A DNA stretch of 23,743 nucleotides from Planctomycetota bacterium (lineage in GTDB: Bacteria > Planctomycetota > Phycisphaerae > Phycisphaerales > UBA1924). The notes beneath the pieces were generated by a model that was not told the origin of the DNA, ran no database searches, and worked only from the letters and a program-made list of their open reading frames with translations. Numbering within the stretch: the stretch's first letter is position 1; every line of letters begins with the position of its first letter. Position numbers and translations under genes: made by a program. Positions 10,629 through 17,508 of the stretch are shown here, piece after piece. Where the stretch lies: the NCBI GenBank assembly GCA_017303565.1, contig JAFLCM010000003.1, positions 1 through 23,743 of the forward strand, given 5' to 3'.

Positions 10629-11448
10629 GGACGCCGCTCCCTTCCACCGCCGCCGCCGTCAAGCGCCGGTACGCCTCGCACTTGCGGGCCACGATGTCCT
10701 TCAGGCTCCCGCTGTCGCCCTTGTCGGTGAGCACGCCGCGGGTGACGTGGAAGAGCAGGCCCGGGGCGCTGGCGCCGTTGATCTTCCCCGCCGCCGCGAC
10801 CGAATCCACCTCCCCGCCTTGCGCCCCCACGCCCGGGATCAGGAACGTCAGCCTCGGGGCCGCGGCGCGGATCTCCGCTACGCGCTCGGGGTGGGTCGCG
10901 CCCACCACCAGCCCGCACTGCCCGGGCCCGCCCCACGCCGACACCTCGCGGGCGATCCGCAGGTACAGCCCGTCCTTTGCCAGAAAATCCCGGGAACCCG
11001 GGTTGCTCGTCAGGCACAGGAAGTAGCACAGGCGGTCGGCGTACGCCAGGAACGGCTCGGCCGAGTCGCGCCCCATCAAGGGGCTGAGCGTTACCGCGTC
11101 GGCGTTCAGCCAGCCGAAGGTCGACTCGGCGTACCGCTTCGCCGTCGAGCCGATGTCGCCGCGCTTCGCGTCCGCGATCACCATCACGCCCTTGGGCAAC
11201 CGCTCGCGGACACGCTTGAGCATCGCCCAGCCGTCGGGGCCCAGGGCCTCGAAGAACGCGAGGTTGAACTTGTACGCCGCCGCGTGCGCCGCCGAGCCCT
11301 CGGCGATGTCCATGAGGAACCGCTCGTAGCCCGCGACCGTCGGCTCAAAGCCCGACGCCGGCAGGTACTCGGGGCAGGGCTCAAGCCCCACGCTCAGCAC
11401 GCTGGAGCGCTCACGCCAGGCTCTGGTCAGCAGCTCGGTGGCGCTCAT
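10621..11448 (-). CDS. pyrF: Orotidine 5'-phosphate decarboxylase (type 2)
   Basis: The 275-residue enzyme converts OMP to UMP. The catalytic Lys-Asp array is in DAKRGDIGST (93-102), the arrangement of subfamily 2; PGVGAQGG and FHVTRG support the barrel's phosphate-binding end. The ATG at 11448 is preferred to GTG 11457 because AGGGG lies 8 bases before it. It is the first gene of the operon and its ATG overlaps the stop of an upstream leader frame (ATGA). It sits 53 bases downstream of an intrinsic terminator read in the same direction. Confidence 0.96.
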   Translation of the reverse strand: MSATELLTRAWRERSSVLSVGLEPCPEYLPASGFEPTVAGYERFLMDIAEGSAAHAAAYKFNLAFFEALGPDGWAMLKRVRERLPKGVMVIADAKRGDIGSTAKRYAESTFGWLNADAVTLSPLMGRDSAEPFLAYADRLCYFLCLTSNPGSRDFLAKDGLYLRIAREVSAWGGPGQCGLVVGATHPERVAEIRAAAPRLTFLIPGVGAQGGEVDSVAAAGKINGASAPGLLFHVTRGVLTDKGDSGSLKDIVARKCEAYRRLTAAAVEGSGVHA

Positions 11449-11600
11449 CGCTGGCACCCCTGGTCCGCGCCTTCATGCACCCGCCGATCACGCCCCGGAT
11501 AAAAAACAACCCCACATCGTGGGGCCAAAACACCATCTCTCGACCCGGGTGATCCCGGGGGACCGAAATGCGGGGGCGGTCCGGGAGGGAGGTGATTCAT
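11445..11600 (-). CDS. Putative PyrL-like leader peptide of the pyrimidine operon
   Basis: A 51-residue open frame begins with ATG 11600-11598, about 6 bases after the predicted transcription start, and runs through the intrinsic terminator. Its TGA (11447-11445) overlaps the pyrF ATG. The N-terminal half is Pro/Gly-rich (MNHLPPGPPPHFG), and the T tract of the terminator is read as Val-Val-Phe-Tyr. The E. coli pyrBI leader has the same layout (a short peptide frame spanning an attenuator upstream of the first gene). In GC-rich DNA a 51-codon frame can arise by chance, and no Shine-Dalgarno precedes it, so the case rests on position. Confidence 0.35.
   Translation of the reverse strand: MNHLPPGPPPHFGPPGSPGSRDGVLAPRCGVVFYPGRDRRVHEGADQGCQR
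11501..11524 (-). terminator. Intrinsic terminator in the pyr leader (candidate attenuator)
   Basis: On the minus strand CCCCAC / GTGGGG form a 6-bp stem (11510-11515 with 11519-11524) with a 3-base loop, preceded by GGC and followed by TTGTTTTTTA (11509-11500). It could terminate lpxI transcripts. However, a good promoter lies between lpxI and this hairpin, so transcripts of the pyr operon must pass it, as in an attenuator. Confidence 0.7.
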
Positions 11601-11612
11601 GCTGATGATTGC

Positions 11613-11641
11613 AGTGTATCCGCGCCGCCCGCGATTGTCAT
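11613..11641 (-). promoter_or_regulatory. Predicted promoter of the pyrF-pyrE-carA-carB operon
   Basis: ATGACA (11641-11636), a 17-base spacer and TACACT (11618-11613) read toward pyrF, placing transcription start near 11606 and a leader of about 158 bases. The TACACT box matches that of the rpsP promoter call at 18801-18829. Confidence 0.5.
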
Positions 11642-11751
11642 CGCCCCCGACAGGTTTTTCACCGCCCGCGACGCAGGGCCACGCCAGATCTCACGAACTC
11701 CCGGACGTTTCGCGCACAGGCTGATTGAATATGCGGCCGCACCCGCGCCGC

Positions 11752-12660
11752 TCAACCCGGCCGCGCCACACCGACGATGGACACACCCAGGCTGTCGGCC
11801 AGCGCCAGCGTCTCCGGGCGGTTGAGGATGATCACGTCGCCGCTGGCGACCGCGATGCACCCGCCGCCGCAGCGGTGCAGCGTCCGGACGGTGTCGGGCC
11901 CGATGGTGGGCACGTCGCTGCGCCGGTCGTGCCCGAGGCGCGCCCCCTTGAGCAGCACCCACCCTGTCGGCGCCTTCGGGGAGCACAGTTGCCCGGCCCT
12001 TTCGATCATCCGGTCGGTCCCCTCCACCGCCTCCACCGCCACCACGTCGCGCCCGCGCACCGCGATCGCCTGCCCGATGTCCAGCGACAGCAGTTCCGAC
12101 AGGATGGGCCAGCCGAAGTCGATGTCGGCCCGCTGCGCCGCGGTGGGCTCGCGCTTCGTCAGCACGCCGTCGCTCGCCATGTGATCCGGGATGTGGAGGG
12201 TCGAGTCGATCAGGAGGACTCCGCCGCGGGCGAGTTCGTCGGCGACCGCCGTCAGCATCGCGTGGCTGCGCCGGTCGCCCCGGCCCATGGACCAGTACAT
12301 CTTGACCGTCCACCAGTCCGGGATCAACCGGACCAGGGCGGCCTTGTTGTGCATCAGGTTCGCCTTGTCGACCTTGCCGACCATCACCGCGTGGGTGACG
12401 CCGAGTTTCCGCAGTTTCCTGGCCCAGCCCCCCACCCTCAGCAGCCCCGCCTCCAGGAACCGGTCGCACAGCGCCGGGAACTCCCGCGGGTACTGACCCG
12501 CCAACCCCAGCCCCACCACCGCGTGCCCGGCCCGGCGCATCCCCTCCGCCACCAAAACCGGCAGCATCCCGCCCGAGGCGATCACGCCGAGCGGCGCCGG
12601 CGGCGACGGGCACGCCGGCAACTCGAACACCGGGCGGGTTCTCACGCTTCTCGCCGTCAT
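11752..12660 (-). CDS. lpxI: UDP-2,3-diacylglucosamine diphosphatase, LpxI type (DUF1009)
   Basis: The 302-residue protein has the LpxI order: GVIASGGMLPVLVAEG near the N-terminus, KVDKANL, then the C-terminal block DIGQAIAVRG-x-VVAVEAVEGTD (signature EGTD-x-MI), the KGARLGHDRRSDVPTIGPDT motif and a final beta segment. LpxI hydrolyses UDP-2,3-diacylglucosamine to lipid X and UMP in lipid A synthesis at the inner membrane, so the organism is likely to make lipid A. A GTG at 12669 is an alternative start with a GGAG about 11 bases upstream. It follows the LOG gene by about 30 bases on the same strand and is probably cotranscribed. Confidence 0.88.
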   Translation of the reverse strand: MTARSVRTRPVFELPACPSPPAPLGVIASGGMLPVLVAEGMRRAGHAVVGLGLAGQYPREFPALCDRFLEAGLLRVGGWARKLRKLGVTHAVMVGKVDKANLMHNKAALVRLIPDWWTVKMYWSMGRGDRRSHAMLTAVADELARGGVLLIDSTLHIPDHMASDGVLTKREPTAAQRADIDFGWPILSELLSLDIGQAIAVRGRDVVAVEAVEGTDRMIERAGQLCSPKAPTGWVLLKGARLGHDRRSDVPTIGPDTVRTLHRCGGGCIAVASGDVIILNRPETLALADSLGVSIVGVARPG

Positions 12661-12691
12661 CGCTCCCACGGGAACGCGTTCTCCATGCCGG

Positions 12692-13330
12692 TCACCCGCC
12701 CGTGCCCGAGGGCACCAGCGAGCGCCGGTCGATCACCGTCCGCGGCGAACGCTCGAACTCGTCCAGCGCCCGCGACATCTCTTCCGGGTCCGAGCACACC
12801 GCGAACAGCCCGCGGACGCCGGGCTTCGCGAACTTCTGCGCGATCATGTGGTCGATCATCGACAGCATGGGGTCGTAGAACCCGCTCTTGCCGCCCGACC
12901 CCGGCTCGGGCGTGTTGATCACCACGATGGGCTTCTCGTGCTCGCCCAGCAGTCGCCCGACGAGGATCTCGAAGAACTCCTCCATCGTGCCCAGCCCGCC
13001 GGGGAGGACCACCATCGCCTCGCCGCGCTGCTCCAGCAGGCGCTTGCGCTCGCGCATGGTCTCGACCACGATCACCTCGTGGTTGTCGGGGTCCATCTGC
13101 TCGGCGTCCTTGAGCGTCTGGGTAATGACGCCGACCACCCTTCCCCCGCCGGCGCGGCAGGCGCGGGCGGCCTCGCCCATCAGGCCCACCTTCCCGCCGC
13201 CGTAGACCAGCGTCCGCCCCGACTTCGCCAGCGCCGCCCCCACGCGCCGGGCCGCGTCGAAATAGCACGCGTCCACGCTGTTGGAACTCGAGCAGTACAC
13301 CGTCACCGCGCTGATTCGGCCAAGGGTCAT
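12692..13330 (-). CDS. LOG-family nucleotide 5'-monophosphate phosphoribohydrolase
   Basis: The 212-residue Rossmann-like protein carries the LOG/lysine-decarboxylase-like signatures YGGGKVGLMG (43-52), MRERK (92-96, catalytic Arg) and PGGLGTMEE (110-118, catalytic Glu). The family cleaves the base from nucleoside monophosphates (cytokinin nucleotides, AMP, or CMP depending on member). No lysine decarboxylase activity should be assumed. It lies 31 bases downstream of the cytosine deaminase on the same strand. There is no Shine-Dalgarno; a TACAAT box sits 8 bases before the ATG. The substrate is not deducible, but CMP would suit the neighbour. Confidence 0.88.
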   Translation of the reverse strand: MTLGRISAVTVYCSSSNSVDACYFDAARRVGAALAKSGRTLVYGGGKVGLMGEAARACRAGGGRVVGVITQTLKDAEQMDPDNHEVIVVETMRERKRLLEQRGEAMVVLPGGLGTMEEFFEILVGRLLGEHEKPIVVINTPEPGSGGKSGFYDPMLSMIDHMIAQKFAKPGVRGLFAVCSDPEEMSRALDEFERSPRTVIDRRSLVPSGTGG

Positions 13331-13338
13331 CAGGGGAG

Positions 13339-13344
13339 ATTGTA
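13339..13344 (-). promoter_or_regulatory. -10 box immediately before the LOG gene start
   Basis: TACAAT on the minus strand is separated by only 8 bases from the ATG at 13330, so transcription would start 1-2 bases before the start codon (near-leaderless mRNA). No clear -35 match is seen, and the upstream gene ends at 13362. Confidence 0.4.
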
Positions 13345-13361
13345 CGCCAAAGCCCGCGGAT

Positions 13362-13850
13362 TCAGCGCGCCGGCGGCACGCCGATGTCCTCGTTCCACAG
13401 TTCCGGGCGTTCCGCGATGAACCGCTCCATCAGTGCGATGCACCGCGCCTCCTGAGCCACGGCCAGCGACACGCCGCGAGCCGCGAACAGGTCCTCCGCC
13501 CCCAGGAACGTGCGGTTTTCTCCCACCACCACCCGGGGAACCCGGTGCAGCAGCGTCGCCCCCGTGCACATGACGCACGGACTGAGCGTCGAGGCGAGCA
13601 CCAGCGTGTGCCAGTCGCGCCGCCGCCCCGCCGCCCGGATGCACGACACCTCCGCGTGCGCCGTGGTGTCCCCCGTCTGCACCCGCAGGTTGTGCCCGAC
13701 CGCCAGCACCGTGCCGTCGGGCAATCCCAGCGCCGAACCGATCGGGATGCCGCCCTCACGCAGGCTCTTGAGCGCCTGCTGGTACGCCGCGTCGAGCAGG
13801 CGCTGTTCTCCGGGCGTCACGGGGCTGAGCGTGGATACGGTCGCGGCCAT
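13362..13850 (-). CDS. Cytosine deaminase, yeast FCY1-like (CDA superfamily)
   Basis: The 162-residue zinc deaminase has HAE (H65, E67) and SPCVMC (C92, C95), the ligands and proton shuttle of the family. The details match yeast cytosine deaminase more than bacterial TadA or CodA: GGIPIG, GHNLRVQ (N54), TLSPCVMCTGA, VVVGEN and a C-terminal ERPELWNEDIG, whose Asp155 corresponds to the cytosine-binding Asp155 of the yeast enzyme. Predicted reaction: cytosine to uracil plus ammonia. The ATG at 13850 is chosen because a TACACT box lies exactly 6 bases upstream; a GTG at 13877 with a GAGG is the alternative. Other guanine/nucleoside deaminases of this fold are possible but lack the ERPxxWxEDIG end as I recall it. 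Confidence 0.85.
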   Translation of the reverse strand: MAATVSTLSPVTPGEQRLLDAAYQQALKSLREGGIPIGSALGLPDGTVLAVGHNLRVQTGDTTAHAEVSCIRAAGRRRDWHTLVLASTLSPCVMCTGATLLHRVPRVVVGENRTFLGAEDLFAARGVSLAVAQEARCIALMERFIAERPELWNEDIGVPPAR

Positions 13851-13856
13851 TTCCCG

Positions 13857-13884
13857 AGTGTAACCGCGGGCGTTCACCTATCCT
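13857..13884. promoter_or_regulatory. Back-to-back -10 boxes of the deaminase and oxidoreductase genes
   Basis: TACACT on the minus strand (13862-13857) lies 6 bases before the deaminase ATG at 13850. TATCCT on the plus strand (13879-13884) lies 6 bases before the oxidoreductase GTG at 13891. Both imply transcription starting at the start codon. The -35 region of each would fall on or near the other's -10. No good -35 hexamer is seen for either. Confidence 0.4.
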
Positions 13885-13890
13885 CACCCC

Positions 13891-15069
13891 GTGCCCGCCC
13901 ACGAGCACCATCTCGACGCCGTCATCCTCGGCGGCGGCATCGCCGGCCTGTGGACGCTCGACACCCTCCGCCGCCGCGGCGTCCACGCCGTCCTGCTCGA
14001 GCGCGCCGCCCTGGGTCAGGGCCAGACGCTGTGGTCACAGGGCATCATCCACGGCGGGCTCAAGTACACGCTCTCCGGCCTCTTGAACCCCGCCGCCCAG
14101 GCGGTCCGCGACATGCCCGACCGCTGGCGGGCGTGCCTCGCCGGCAAGGCCGAGCCGGATCTTTCACGGGCGAAACTCCGCGCCCCCCACTGCCACCTGT
14201 GGCGGACCGAGTCGCTCTCGTCGAAAGTCGCCATGATCGGCGCGAAAGTGGGCCTGCGCGTCACGCCGACCACGCTCCACTCGGGGGAACGCCCCGAGGC
14301 GCTCCGCCACGTCCCCGGCACGGTCGCAAGGCTGGAAGAGCAGGTCATCGACGTGGCCTCGGTCCTGAGCGCACTGGCGGCGAGGCACGCGGGGCGCGTG
14401 TGGCTCGCGCCCCGGGCAAGCGTGGATCGCGACGACACGCGGGTCCGTGTCACGGTCGATGCCGCCGCGCCGGATGCGCCGGTGCTCCTGCCCCGCACGC
14501 TCGTCCTGACGGCGGGCGCGGGCAACGCGATGCTCCGCGACCGCCTCGGCCTCCAGCCCAACCAGACCCAGGTGCGCCCCCTGCACCAAGTCATGATGCG
14601 GGGCGAACTGCCGGAACTCAACGGCCACTGCGTCGACGGCTCCGTCACCCGCGTCACCATCACCACGGCGAAGGACTCGGCGGGCCGCACCGTCTGGCAG
14701 GTCGGCGGCCAACTCGCCGAGGAGGGCGTGCACCGCACGCCCGAGGACCTGATCGCCCACGCCAAGCGCGAGCTCGCCGCGTGCCTGCCGGGCGTGGACC
14801 TCTCACGCGCCGAGTGGGCGACCTACCGGGCGGATCGGGCGGAGATGAAAGCCCCCGGGGCACTCCGCCCCGATGACGCCACGCTCCTGGTCGAAGGCCC
14901 GGTCATCAGCGCCTGGCCGACGAAACTGGCGCTCGCCCCGCGCCTGGCGGATCTGGTGACGGAGCGGGCGATGAGCGCGATTGGCTCAGCGGCGGTTGAC
15001 CAGCGTCTGCCGGAATGGGAGGCGGCGGGGGTGGGTGCGGAGCCGTGGGAGGATCAGCACGCCTGGTGA
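13891..15069 (+). CDS. FAD-dependent oxidoreductase (DAO superfamily)
   Basis: The 392-residue protein opens with a Rossmann dinucleotide fold: GGGIAG (14-19) and acidic Glu37 at the end of strand 2, then SQGIIHGGLKYTL (49-61), which resembles the flavin-contact segment of glycerol-3-phosphate dehydrogenase and L-2-hydroxyglutarate oxidase relatives. TLVLTAGAGN supports a DAO-type FAD domain. The C-terminal LLVEGPVISAWPTKLALAPRLAD is a typical closing helix region. The start is GTG with no Shine-Dalgarno and a TATCCT box 6 bases upstream. The substrate cannot be read from sequence, and neighbours do not resolve it. Confidence 0.8.
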   Translation: MPAHEHHLDAVILGGGIAGLWTLDTLRRRGVHAVLLERAALGQGQTLWSQGIIHGGLKYTLSGLLNPAAQAVRDMPDRWRACLAGKAEPDLSRAKLRAPHCHLWRTESLSSKVAMIGAKVGLRVTPTTLHSGERPEALRHVPGTVARLEEQVIDVASVLSALAARHAGRVWLAPRASVDRDDTRVRVTVDAAAPDAPVLLPRTLVLTAGAGNAMLRDRLGLQPNQTQVRPLHQVMMRGELPELNGHCVDGSVTRVTITTAKDSAGRTVWQVGGQLAEEGVHRTPEDLIAHAKRELAACLPGVDLSRAEWATYRADRAEMKAPGALRPDDATLLVEGPVISAWPTKLALAPRLADLVTERAMSAIGSAAVDQRLPEWEAAGVGAEPWEDQHAW

Positions 15070-15122
15070 GGGTAGCGCCGGACGCAGCCGCTCAAGGCCG
15101 GATACACGGGCGAAATCCCCTC

Positions 15123-15485
15123 TCACCCCCCCGCGTAATGGCACCGGCTCGTGCACGTCTCGTGTACGACGACCTCGGCCAGCATCGGCAGCGTCGGCTT
15201 GAGTTTCGCCCACACCCACGCCGCGATGACCTCGCTGGTCGGGTTCTCCAGCCCGGCGACCTCGTTCAGGCAGAAGTGGTCGAGTTTCGCGCGCACCGGC
15301 TCGATGGCGGCCTTGATCTCACCGTAGTCCATCAGGTAGCCCTTCTCCGGGGCCACCTCCCCCGCCACCACCACGTCGACGCGGAACGAGTGCCCGTGCA
15401 GGCGGCGGCACTTGTGCCCCTCGGGAAAGGAGGGAAGCCAGTGGGCGGCCTCGAAATCGAACGACTTGACCAGGCGGACGTGCAT
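15123..15485 (-). CDS. queD: 6-carboxy-5,6,7,8-tetrahydropterin synthase
   Basis: The 120-residue protein is of the PTPS/QueD family, converting dihydroneopterin triphosphate to 6-carboxytetrahydropterin in the preQ0 pathway. Zinc ligands are H15, H30 and H32 (CRRLHGHS, with catalytic Cys26), followed by LDHFCLN (68-74), ENPTSE (80-85) and HET (108-110). The Cys-x3-His-Gly-His form marks QueD-type enzymes. It follows queE by 18 bases on the same strand. No Shine-Dalgarno is visible; TAGGGT lies 8 bases before the ATG. The 53-base convergent gap to the oxidoreductase holds no clear terminator. Confidence 0.95.
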   Translation of the reverse strand: MHVRLVKSFDFEAAHWLPSFPEGHKCRRLHGHSFRVDVVVAGEVAPEKGYLMDYGEIKAAIEPVRAKLDHFCLNEVAGLENPTSEVIAAWVWAKLKPTLPMLAEVVVHETCTSRCHYAGG

Positions 15486-15503
15486 GGCGTGGAACCCTAG
15501 GCG

Positions 15504-16193
15504 TCACACGCCGCGGGTCTGCGGCTCCCAGATGAACTTGTGCAGCTGCGTCTGCATGACGACGTCGAGGCCGTCTTCGAGGATCCAGCGGGCCAGGTCA
15601 CGCATGGCCAGACCCTTCTGGCCAAGGATTTCGAGGCCCTTGGGCTGCTCGAAGACCGCGCTCATGAGCACGGCGTGAACACGCCCCGTCAGGGCGTGCT
15701 CCTTGATCCGGTCCCGTGCCCACTCGTAGTCCGCCCGGTCGCAGACGACGAACTTCACCTCGTCGTGATTCTTCAGGCGGGCGATGTTGCCCCAGTCGTT
15801 GCGGGTGCTCTCGCCGCTGCCGGGGGTCTTCAGGTCCATGATGCGGACGACGCGGGGATCGCACGCGCCGCCCGCGTCGATGTCGCAGGCGCCGCTGGTC
15901 TCGATGAGGACGGTCTTGCCGGCGTCGCAGAGGCGGCGCATCAGATCGTGGACGCGCGGCTGGAGCAGCGGCTCGCCGCCGGTGATCTCGACCAGGTTCG
16001 TCGGGTGCGAGAGCGCCTCCTTGACAAGTTCATCGATGGGCCGGGTCGTGCCCTCGTGGAACGCGTACTCGGTGTCGCAGTACGAACAGCGGAGGTGGCA
16101 GCCGGCGAGGCGGATGAACACGCACGGCCTGCCGGCGCGGGTGGACTCGCCCTGGATCGAGAAGAACACCTCGTTGACGCGGAGCGTGCTCAC
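15504..16193 (-). CDS. queE: 7-carboxy-7-deazaguanine synthase (radical SAM)
   Basis: The 229-residue protein carries NEVFFSIQGES near the start, the radical-SAM cluster motif C32-x3-C36-x2-C39 (CHLRCSYCD) and GGEPLLQ (72-78). QueE rearranges 6-carboxytetrahydropterin, the product of QueD encoded next door, to 7-carboxy-7-deazaguanine. The start is GTG at 16193: it overlaps the stop of the preceding gene (GTGA) and has AAGGGG seven bases upstream, so translation is probably coupled. The frame is open much further upstream, but that part is the other gene's antisense-frame noise. Confidence 0.95.
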   Translation of the reverse strand: MSTLRVNEVFFSIQGESTRAGRPCVFIRLAGCHLRCSYCDTEYAFHEGTTRPIDELVKEALSHPTNLVEITGGEPLLQPRVHDLMRRLCDAGKTVLIETSGACDIDAGGACDPRVVRIMDLKTPGSGESTRNDWGNIARLKNHDEVKFVVCDRADYEWARDRIKEHALTGRVHAVLMSAVFEQPKGLEILGQKGLAMRDLARWILEDGLDVVMQTQLHKFIWEPQTRGV

Positions 16194-17047
16194 GGCTTCG
16201 CCCCTTCGGGCTTCGGCTGGGGCCTGGGGCCGGGCTTGGGCCTGAGGTCGGGCTCGGGCGCGATCCGCACCGTCACCTTCGTGCCCAGCGCGGGCACGCG
16301 GGCCCGGTCCGCGGTCCACACCGGCTCCGCCACGCTCGACTCGGGGCTGAACACGCCGGTCCACGCGATCACCTCGGATCCGAAACTCGCGAGGCCGACC
16401 AGCGTGCCCGCGGCGTCGGCGTCGTAGCGCTCGGTGCCGTCCGGGCGCTTGATCATCGCCGACCCCGCGAAAACAAAGCCCGAAGGCTCCTCGGACGCGC
16501 GGCGCGACGCCTTGGCGTTGACGACCCATTCCAGCGGCGATGCGGCCTTCTCTTCGCTCGTGGCCGGGTCCCGCCAGCGGAACTCCACGCGGACCGGGTC
16601 GCCCTTCGGCGGAGTGGAAACCGTCCTGCCGCCCTCGGTCCGCCACGTCACCGGCGTTCCGGGTCTCAGCCCGGCGGCCAGCAGCGCCGCGTGCACCTGC
16701 GAGGGCTTCACCCGCGTGTACACCAGCGACTCGTGCTCCTTCGTGTCGCGCGGGCAGGCGAGCACCTCGAGGTACAGCACCTTCTTCGGATCGCTCAGGT
16801 CGGCGATCACCTCGGCGTCGAACTCGACGGCCTGCGCCGCCTTGTCGAGGCGTACACCGGGGAACACTTCGACCGGAGCGGTCGTCGCGGGCGGAGTCGC
16901 CGGAGCGTCTGGCTGGCCCGCGGAGGGCTTGGCGGCGGGCGGCTCACCACCGAGCGCCGTTGCCAACGCCACGCCCGCGAGCGCCAAAGCAAAGCCGCCC
17001 CGGAGGCGGGGCGGCGCGAAGGAACGTGGGATGGGCACCGGGCGCAC
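16190..17047 (-). CDS. YdjY-domain secreted protein
   Basis: The 285-residue protein starts at GTG and has a signal peptide (RLRGG, then FALALAGVALATALGG) followed by a Pro/Ala-rich linker. The core VFPGVRLDKAAQAVEFDAEV...LEVLACPRDTKEHESLVYTRVKPS resembles the YdjY domain widespread in planctomycetes; its role is unknown. A Lys/Pro-rich tail (RPKPGPRPQPKPEG) ends it. It begins 6 bases after the rplS stop and its stop overlaps the queE start, so it is in the middle of an operon. A terminator-like hairpin lies inside its signal-peptide coding region. The domain assignment is by remembered pattern. Confidence 0.75.
   Translation of the reverse strand: MRPVPIPRSFAPPRLRGGFALALAGVALATALGGEPPAAKPSAGQPDAPATPPATTAPVEVFPGVRLDKAAQAVEFDAEVIADLSDPKKVLYLEVLACPRDTKEHESLVYTRVKPSQVHAALLAAGLRPGTPVTWRTEGGRTVSTPPKGDPVRVEFRWRDPATSEEKAASPLEWVVNAKASRRASEEPSGFVFAGSAMIKRPDGTERYDADAAGTLVGLASFGSEVIAWTGVFSPESSVAEPVWTADRARVPALGTKVTVRIAPEPDLRPKPGPRPQPKPEGAKP
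16985..17015 (-). terminator. Terminator-like hairpin inside the YdjY gene's 5' end
   Basis: GCCGCCCCG / CGGGGCGGC form a 9-bp stem with a 4-base loop (16994-17015), followed on the minus strand by TTTGCTTTGG. It lies 39 bases after the rplS stop, as a terminator of the ribosomal operon would, but is also coding for the signal peptide of the next gene. The T tract is broken, so it may attenuate and not stop. Confidence 0.4.
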
Positions 17048-17053
17048 GACGCC

Positions 17054-17449
17054 TCAGGCGTGTTCGGCGGTCTTGAGGCCGGCCACGTGCTTGAGGCCGC
17101 GGCGCCGGTCGCGGAGGCGGCGGCTCTTGCCGCTGCGGTCACGCAGGAAGTACAGCTTGGCGCGGCGGGCGTCGGCACGGCGGACGACCTCGAACTCCGA
17201 GATCTTCGGCGAGTTGATCGGGAAGGTCCGCTCCACGCCCTCGTTGTCGACGATGCGCCGGACGGTGATCATCTCCTGCGGGCCGCGGCCCTTGCGGGAC
17301 ATCAGCACGCCCTGGAACACCTGGATGCGCTCCTTGTCGCCCTCGATGATGCGGCAGTGCACGTTGATCGTGTCGCCGACGTCCATGCGCGGCAGGCCCT
17401 GCTTCACCTGCGACTCGGTCACCGATTCGAGAATCTGCTGAATGCCCAT
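17054..17449 (-). CDS. rplS: 50S ribosomal protein L19
   Basis: The 131-residue protein matches L19: DTINVHCRIIEGDKERIQVFQGVLMSRKGRG and the RRIVDNEGVERTFPINSPKI block, with a basic Arg/Lys-rich tail that is slightly longer than usual. MGIQQILESV at 17449 is preferred over ATG 17458 because AGGA lies 8 bases upstream of it. It is the last gene of rpsP-trmD-rplS and is followed after only 6 bases by the YdjY gene. Confidence 0.96.
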   Translation of the reverse strand: MGIQQILESVTESQVKQGLPRMDVGDTINVHCRIIEGDKERIQVFQGVLMSRKGRGPQEMITVRRIVDNEGVERTFPINSPKISEFEVVRRADARRAKLYFLRDRSGKSRRLRDRRRGLKHVAGLKTAEHA

Positions 17450-17508
17450 GGGTGTCATCCTGCGGTTGGAGCGCCGGAGCGCTGTCGTTTCTGAGTCGTT
17501 TCGTCCGC

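Noticed and set aside
11599..11724. Plus-strand 41-codon frame with a near-perfect GGAGGTGAT six bases before ATG
   Set aside because: No promoter precedes it and its peptide is Pro/Arg-rich with no family resemblance. The GGAGGTGAT is the complement of the anti-Shine-Dalgarno-like segment in the pyr leader, which explains it equally well.
12657..13268. 203-codon frame overlapping the LOG gene in another frame
   Set aside because: Arg-rich shadow; the frame at 12692-13330 carries all LOG motifs.
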